Both the position numbers and the translations under genes were made by a program. The notes beneath the pieces are model-generated. The model saw only the letters and a program-made list of their open reading frames with translations. It was not told where the DNA came from and did not search any database. Below, one piece after another: positions 35,838 through 44,000 of a stretch of 47,717 nt of DNA. The stretch comes from Symbiodinium natans. Taxonomy: Eukaryota; Sar; Dinophyceae; Suessiales; Symbiodiniaceae. How positions within the stretch are numbered: position 1 is the first letter of the stretch; every line of letters begins with the position of its first letter. The DNA lies in the NCBI GenBank assembly GCA_905221605.1, contig CAJNDS010000016.1, positions 207,832 to 255,548 of the forward strand, read 5' to 3'.

Positions 35838-37988
35838 ACGACGACCACGACAGTCCCACCCGGCCACGTTGCGAGCATGCTCAACCTCCTGGAGGCATGC
35901 CATCACGGAACAGCGCGCTAGGGGGCACTGCTTGAAACAACACCGCCAGCGCCAACATCAGAACCCCTGCCTCTTGAAGCCCTGAATGCGAAACCCTTCT
36001 TGAGTCAAGCCCTCTTCAGCCCCAAACGCTGATCTCAAGAAGCACATCAAAGACGCATTGACGTTGGTTCCCGAAGCTGGTTTTACTATGGTATTTTGAT
36101 AATCCTGCATGTTCATGTATTCGTTTGTTTGTAGGTGTATTAGATATTGTGAAATTTGTATATTGGTATAACGGTACTTTTTATGGTGTTATATCAGTAT
36201 ACCATTATTGTATGTTGCCTTATGGCGCAGCATGAGTATAAATTGTATGAGAGTATGTTGCATTACATGATGTTATGCAGCTATTGTGGTCATGTTGTCG
36301 TTAGTAGATCATTATTATTAAATTATATCTAAATAATATGGTTCTTGGATCATTCGGTTGTGTTACGTCATTCCGCTGCAGTCCCCAAGCTCATGCCGTA
36401 TGATGGCCCGGCTGAATCCCGAGGAGAGTGCGGTGATCATGTGTCCGTTTGCCATATTGTTCCACCTGGTGGCAGCCTCAACACGAAGAACCTACGGAGG
36501 GAGGCTTCAAGTTTGGGGTTGAGAGGAGTGCGCGAAGTTTCGATCAGTAGCCTTGGCCTCAGGGACGAAGGCTTTGTGATTGTTGGGGGGGGCGGGGGGC
36601 GGATTGTGCGTACCCAGCCATGTCTGCCACAGCAAGCAGGATCGAACTCACTGGGTCCAGTCGGTAGCGGAGTTTTTGCTTCAGGGTTCTCGGATGGATG
36701 AACCCCAAAAAATCCTCGTTGAAGGTTTTTTGCCACCCTACACGTTCTAGGCTCTGAACCCTCTACCCCAACAGAACTTGAGAGGCTTCTTTCGCCTTTA
36801 GAAATACCCGGAATACCCCCCACCCTCCCCCCCCCACCCACCCAAGAGTTCGACATTGCGAAGAGTGAAGCTGCTTTTTTGGGGTTGACGAACCTGACTC
36901 AATCTAAATCCGGACTTGCTGAGTTGTTCGCCATCTGGCTCTTCGGCAACCAGGACACCGTGTCTCTTGTTGGCCCATGTTACCAGAAGCCCTAGCACCC
37001 TAAACCCTAGACCCTAAACCCTGAACCCTAAACCCTAAACCCTAAACCCTAAACCCTAAACCTCTCAAAAAATGGATGAGGCTGGCTCTTACTCTGAGAG
37101 CCTTTCCCACGTTCAAGGATAAAGCTGCAGGTTGGCCTCGTGTTTAGGGATTGAGCCTAGGGTCCCTACTAGGGTGTTTTTGTTTTGCGGTCAGGGTCTA
37201 TAAACCCTAAACCCTAAACCCTAAAGTGTCAGCTTTAGGAGAGCATCCAATCCCAAGACCCTCAGTGCCTGAGTGATGAATGTACTCATGTTCGTCCGGA
37301 AGCCAAGCAAACACGTCTCAGAGTAAGTCCCAAACCTTAAACCGTAAACCCCAAACAAGTCTGCTCCTAAGCCAGCAGGCTCCCTGTTCGTGTTTGTTGG
37401 GTGCACTCTCCGGCCTAAGGGTACATGACACATAGCATCTAGGGGTAGGATGCTGTACCCCCTGAACCCCAGACGCTAACCCTGAGCCGCTGAACTGCGT
37501 GCAAGCTTGCGCTCGAGCTTGAGATTTCCCAGCCCCTGAAAATTAACTTCCCATAACTGGCCGGAACCCAAGACCAACAGGCCCTTCAACGTCTGCTTCA
37601 TCCCTCCGGTGCCCCCTAAGTTGGAGGGTTCTTAAGGGAGTGCAAGGGGGGTATGCAACCCAAGGAAGCTTCCCTATACCTTAAACGCCCTATAGCTAAA
37701 TCCCACACTGCCAGGATATCATGCCCAGCAACTGGGGTGGCTCTCAGAACTTTGCCGCTGGTTTGCAGCGCTGGCATGTGTTGCCGCTGTTCCTAGAGTG
37801 GCTGTGTAAGTAGGGAAGTTGGGCAAAAGGTTCTCTGCATACGTTCTTCAAGAGCTAGCTAGGGTAGAAGTAACCTCATTCCTTAATTCCGCTGTACCAC
37901 TTTCTACTCACAAACCCCAGCCAGTAAACGAGACACGAGTCCCTACACACACACCCCCACACACACAGACGGACACGGACACGGACAC

Positions 37989-38026
<38 letters not shown>

Positions 38027-41000
38027 GCACAGACGCACACGCACACGCACACGCACACGCACACGCACACACACGCAGAGAGACACACAGAGAGACACAC
38101 AGAGAGACACACAGAGAGACACACAGAGAGACACACAGAGAGACACACAGCGACACAGAGACACAGAAAGAGCAGAGCCAGAGCCACACGCACGCGCGCG
38201 CACGCGCGCGCGCGCGGACCGATGCAGACACCCAGGCACGCTCCCCTCGCGCGCGCGCGCTCATCTGGCAAAAACATTTTCCCGGGAGCAACACTCACTG
38301 TTTTTGGTGATAACGCCCTCGTGACCCCATCCCCCCAAAATATTGGCTTGGTGGTGCCACTAGTCCTAGTGGAACCGTCAAGCGGAAAAAGACATGTGCC
38401 AGATGCTGTTTCAACCGCACCTGTGCATCAGGCTTTAGTGACTTCTCCTAGGCAGGGTGCCGTCTCGACGGCCGCATCGTGAGATGTGCTGTGCCACTAG
38501 ACAGTCCCAGCGTTTGTGTCCTCGAGTACAAGGTACGAAAAGCACGGCTGTCCTACTGCTGGTGTGATCTCAAAACCTCAGGATTCCCCCTAAACCCTAA
38601 ACCCTAAACCTAAACCCTAAACCCTAAACCCCGTTTTACACTCCTGGAGCCGATGCATGGCGGTCATCCTGCGAATAATTGGCGCAGAGCCATCCTATTG
38701 CTGTCTTTGTGCTTGGAGGTTCAAGGGTCGACCTAAGTGGGGCTAGGGTTTAGGGTTTAGGGTTTAGGGTTTAGGGTTTAGGGTTTAGGGTTTAGGGTTT
38801 AGGGTTTAGGGTAACAAGAATTATGACTGGTTAGAGCTCTAGTTAGGGTACTGAGAACCTACCCATGAACCTTCATGTGAGGGGAGCTGCCCTCGTCTTC
38901 GTCTTCAGCTCCAGGGGTTATAATGGGGGGTACTACAATCCCTATTAAGGACTGATAGGTTTAGGGTTTAGGGTTTAGGGTTTAGGGTTTAGGGTTTAGG
39001 GCTTAGGAACATCCCAACCTAGAATCTCCAAGTTTCCGCCAGGTTTTCCGTGACTCTGGATGAGTACAACCGCATCATGGAGATTGTGGCCCAGTCTGGC
39101 TTCGACGTGCGCGGGAAGCAATACTGGGAGTATCTGAAGGCCCAGGTTTAGGGTTTAGGGTTTAGGGTTTTGGGTACACATGTGGGGGTTCGGGCCCCAC
39201 GTTGCTTAGTCCCTAAACTGCAACCAAAGGGAATGTAGCACACCACGTTGCCTCTGCATCCAGCGAGTCCCTAAACCCGAAAACATCCCGAAACCCTAAA
39301 CACAGACAGATTTTTTTGGCATTCGCCCGAAGCCCCGGCAAAAATGGCCAAAAAGAATGGACTGCGGCATCCAAAATGTCACTCCGAAACTCCATACCCA
39401 GCAGAGTGGAGCGCAAGAGGGTTTTCGATACTTGAAGGTTGATGGGTAGTTCTTAGTAGGATACCCGAAATATGCTTCTAACGAGTTCTAATGGAGTAAC
39501 CCCACCTCACAACCCCACGTGTAAGTGCCCCTCCAAGCATTAGATCTGAGAAGAAGATCACTGTTCGGCTGCCCCACTCTTACTTACAACTCAGGTCTTG
39601 CAGGAGAAAGACCCTTCTTCGGTTGGCAACAGTAAAGCGAAAATACGGGCTTTAGCGGGCCTCTCTCCAGTTCGGCTTGCATGAACCGCAAGCCCTGAAC
39701 GTCCCTGCCATGTTGCAAGCCATGGTAATGACTTGCAAGGCAGAGCGCATAGTTTCCGTTGCAAATGACAGTGACACTTCACTTTAGGGCCTTTAGGGTT
39801 TTGGGATTATGGGTTTAGGCTTTGGAGGTGTGTGGTGCTCAGGGTCAGGAACCTATGCACAAACGATATCGAAACCCAAAGCTACCCAAAACTCAAAGTT
39901 TAGGGGGGGGGGGGGTTATCTAGGGGTTTGCGCTTTAATTAGTGTGTTCGGGTGTGGGTTAGGACGTTTGGACAACGTGCCGGAGGGGCCGGGAGGTTTT
40001 GCAGGGTGCCTTCAGGGCTTAAGCCCTAAACCCTTATAAACCTAAACCTCTTCAACCGTAAACCTTAAACCCTAGACTCCCTAAACCCTGATGCTCTCAA
40101 CCCTGGACCTTTTCAACCCTAAAGCTTCAACCCTAAACCCTAAGCCTCCTCAACCCGAAACCTCCTCAACCCTAAACCCTCAATCCCATGAGCTCCCCTA
40201 AACCCTAAACCCTAAACCCTAAACCCTAAACCCTAAACCCTAAACCCTAAACCCTAAACCCTAAACCCCCAGCAGCCCAAACGAGCAGGCACGGATGTCC
40301 GATGCCGGACGTACAGCAGCCGAGCCTTCCTTCATTCTTCTCATCATCATGTTGTCCGGGGCCTGGCCCACCTGTTTAGGGTTTAGGGTTTAGGGTTTAG
40401 GGTTTAGGGTTTAGGGTTTAGGGTTTAGGGTTTAGGGTTTAGGGTTTAGGGTTTAGGGCTAGGGTTTATAGAAATTGGAAAAAAGTGTTTGGCTTGTGTT
40501 TTTTCTTTTCAGTGGGAATGGGGGGGGGGGGGGGGTGTGAAGCCAATTTGGGCCTTCTGAAGCCAATTCGGGCCTTCTCAAGCCAATTTGGGCCTGCTGA
40601 GGCCAACTTGGGCCTTGTGCAACACTTTGGGCCTTCTGAAGCCAGATAGGGTTGGGGGGTTGGGGAGGGGGTGGGGGCGGGGTGGGTGGGGGTGGGGGCA
40701 GAGCTGGGTGGGAGGGGGCTCTGAGAAAAAAGCCCCCACAAACAGTAAACTGAGCATTTGGCTTCCCAGTGATGTATTGGATAAATATACTTAAACTCAG
40801 CTTGTCAGCTGTTTAGACAGATAACATGGGAAATTCAGAATGATACCGCATGCAATTTCTCTTCATTTTGCCTTGAGGGTTTAGGGTTTAGGGTTTTTGC
40901 AGTTACTATTTCGGCATGTGCAGATTCTGCTGGGTTAAGACGAGGTTGTTTTGATTTTAGATGTTTCGAGCCATCTAGCCCCAAAGACCCACAAGCACTT

Positions 41001-44000
41001 CCTGACACCACCAATCAAACCTGTGAGGTTGAGACCATTTTAAGGAGATTCGAGAACATATGTCAGAAAGTAGCCTGTAGGGTTGCGGGTGTACCCCGAA
41101 ACCCTCAACCCTAAACCCAAAACCCCAACAGCCCTTAGCCGAACCCAACCTTCGACTCCATTTACCTGCATTCGAATGAAGTGCTAGTTCTTGACAAGCC
41201 GAAGGTAAACAGAGTCACGGGCAAGCCCTAAACCACGTCAAACCTGCGACCCAGTTGGAAGCAAGCTGCGTTCCCCCCTTCTTGCTTGAATTCTCTTTCC
41301 TTATGAGCTTCTTTTGAAGATGGTTGAGGGTATCCCCAGCGTACTCTAAACCCAAAACCCAAAACCCAAAACCCTAAACCCTAAACCCTAAACCCTAAAC
41401 CCGACTGCTCAGGATCTACTACGCCATAGTCATCCTAAAGGCGCTCTTCGCGCCGGGCGCTCATCAGGGAACTAACGGAGGGACCCTTATAAGGGACCTT
41501 AGGGGCTCTTTGAAAGTTATTTAGGAGCTGCTTAGGTATATAGGGACTATATAAGGTATATATACGGTTATTTTAGGGGGAGTAAGATTAAGGGTCCCTT
41601 CTAGGGGTCCCTCCTTAGACCCCTGAAGCTCATGCGCCTGCGAAGGTTTCAGGGGAGTCCCAAGTCCCTGGCGTTGCTTTACGTGAGGGTTCGGGTTTGG
41701 TTCTGCCGTCGACCCCAACCCCTCAACCCTCAACCCTCAACCCTAAACCCTAAACCCGAAACCCTATCTGATGGGATCATGACGGAACCCCAGCTTTAAA
41801 TTAGCCACCGAGGGTCCAGGGTGCAAGGTTTTGCATGTTCGGTTGTAGGACCGCACGAAACGTCAAAACCGACACAAAATGTGCAAAAAACAAAATATAC
41901 TGCATACCCTAAACCTTCAAATTCTAAGCCCTAAGCCCTATGCCTTAAATCCCAAGAACCCTTAAAGCCCTAAAGCCCTGTTATCCCAACTCTCCGTTTC
42001 AACCCATCAGTTTAGCGACGCTTATTTTTCCAGCCCTCCAAGCCGAAACCTAGTTAAGCCTAGAACCTCATGGTTTTGTCAGGGTTTATTGCTTAGGGTT
42101 TAGGACCTGTGCCCCCTTAATTAGAATGGCCAACTGCAAACCATCAACTCTTCACTGCGTGGCGTTGGGGTAGAGGGTTCGTGTTTTGGTTCAGCAGCAG
42201 CCTAAATTTTTGACCCACATGATCCTTAAAACTTAAAGGTATCGATGGTGATACGACGTAGTCTCAGCCACAAGAAATAGACGTTCAACCTGGGCCCCGA
42301 CACCCTAAGCCGGCACAAAAGGAGGCAAGGGTTTAGGGTTGAGGGTTGAGGGTTTAGGGTTTAGGGTTCAAGGTTTTGGGTTTAGGGTTCAGGGTTCTCG
42401 TCTTCAGGCCATGCCTCGGGAATCGCCTCAATCTGCTGCCCCTCGGTTAGAATTCCGACGAATGCCGGGATCTTTCAAACTCAGGATGTAGGTTTTCGGG
42501 GGCAGGATCCTGTGTCTAGGGAGTTGCCGAGCAGGTTGAGGGGAAACGGGGTTGAGTCTAAGTTGCTCTTGCTTTTGCTATTCTGGGCTATGCAGACACT
42601 CTTGATATACAGGGGCCCTTCTGGATGGGCCCAGTATTCGCGACTCTTTGCTTAAGAAATCCCCCCCATCCAAAAAAAAACATACAAGGTATTCTTGATT
42701 ATAAGGGCAATATTTGGATTATCATCTTTTGTTTTTTTTTGGGGTGGGTGTCTGAGGGAAATCGTGACATCGTAGATGTGGGTCAGCTCCCGGACTAGAC
42801 TTTTGAATTTCAGTTCTTGGCTTGGGGGTTGAGGGCTCTGGTGTTGAAGGACACCGGCAGCACGCTTGCCTACGCCCTTGAATCCCCAATGATTTGGCAT
42901 TCAGGCCCCCAAACCCCAAACCCCAAACCCCAAAACCGAAGGAATCGCAGAATCATGCCCTGAAACCCAAAGGATCCTTGCCTGGGTCTGGGGCGCCTAA
43001 TATGAGTTAACCCCCCAAACCCTCAGCCCTCAGCCCAAACCCTAAACGCGACTCCCAAAGCTGCCTGGCAACCCAAGGGCTGACTCGGCACTGAAGGCTC
43101 GGCCCTGTCGGGGCTGGAAGGGTTTAGGGTTTAGGGTTTAGGCTTTAGGGTTTAGGGTTTAGGGTTTAGGGTTTAGGGTTTAGGGTTTAGGGTTTAGGGT
43201 TTGGGGTGCTGGTTTCGGGCTTAGTCTTGTCTTTCTGGATGGGGCCCACCACAACTGAATGTTCATCTTTTGGTCCAAAGTAGGCTTGGATTGAGGGTTT
43301 ACAGGGGGCTATGCTGAAGGGGCTTATTATAGGGGCCGGAAGAATTACGAATAGGATTCACTTATGGTCCCTTTATGAATATACTACAATAACCCACAAC
43401 CTTACCCCTGAACATTCAGTCTGACTGGGGATGTGCCCCCTTTTTCTAACAGCTGTTAGTATAAGGGGGAGCATCCCAAACCCTGACCCTCAAACCATAA
43501 TGCCTGAACCGCCGTCTTGAAAGCAGGTAGGCAGGTCTAGTACCTTCCAGCTCGACCTAATTTCGCAAGAGTCATGTTGAGGCTTGGAGAGGGGGGGAGG
43601 GGGGCAGAAGGAATTCTAAACGCTAAAGCCTTGAAGCCTAAACCCTGCAAACCATAACCTACGTCGCAAACAAATTCAAACCCACACATCGGTCAGACTT
43701 ATAAACCCTTCTAGCAGAAGCCTCTACTCCCCTCTCTTTCTAACTCCGTGATAAAGCCTCTAGGGTTGGGGTTAGGCTCTAGGGTTTCGAGTTTCGGGTT
43801 CAAGGCTCAAGGCTCAGGGCTTCGGGTTTAGGCAGCAGAAACTGCGTCCAGGCGACTGGGATCATCAGAGAGGCCGCTCAAGAAACTGTTACCCTCAGCG
43901 ATGCCAAGGCTGCTCACGTTGCTTCAGGGTTTAGAGGTTTCGCTTTTGGGTGAGCGAATATAGGGGGCCTTAATAATTTGAATAGGGTTACTATACTACT

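Noticed and set aside
35318-35921. Long frames of poly-Thr, poly-Asn, poly-Val or poly-Leu
   Set aside because: They are read from the CAA/CGA microsatellite in every frame.
36345-36701. + strand ORF of 118 codons
   Set aside because: It overlaps exon 36382-36468 in another frame; the exon frame matches the channel family and fits phase on both sides.
37819-38310. Long frames rich in RD, HA, RETH or VCV
   Set aside because: They come from the CA/GA/GGGACA microsatellite block; several frames on both strands are open at once.
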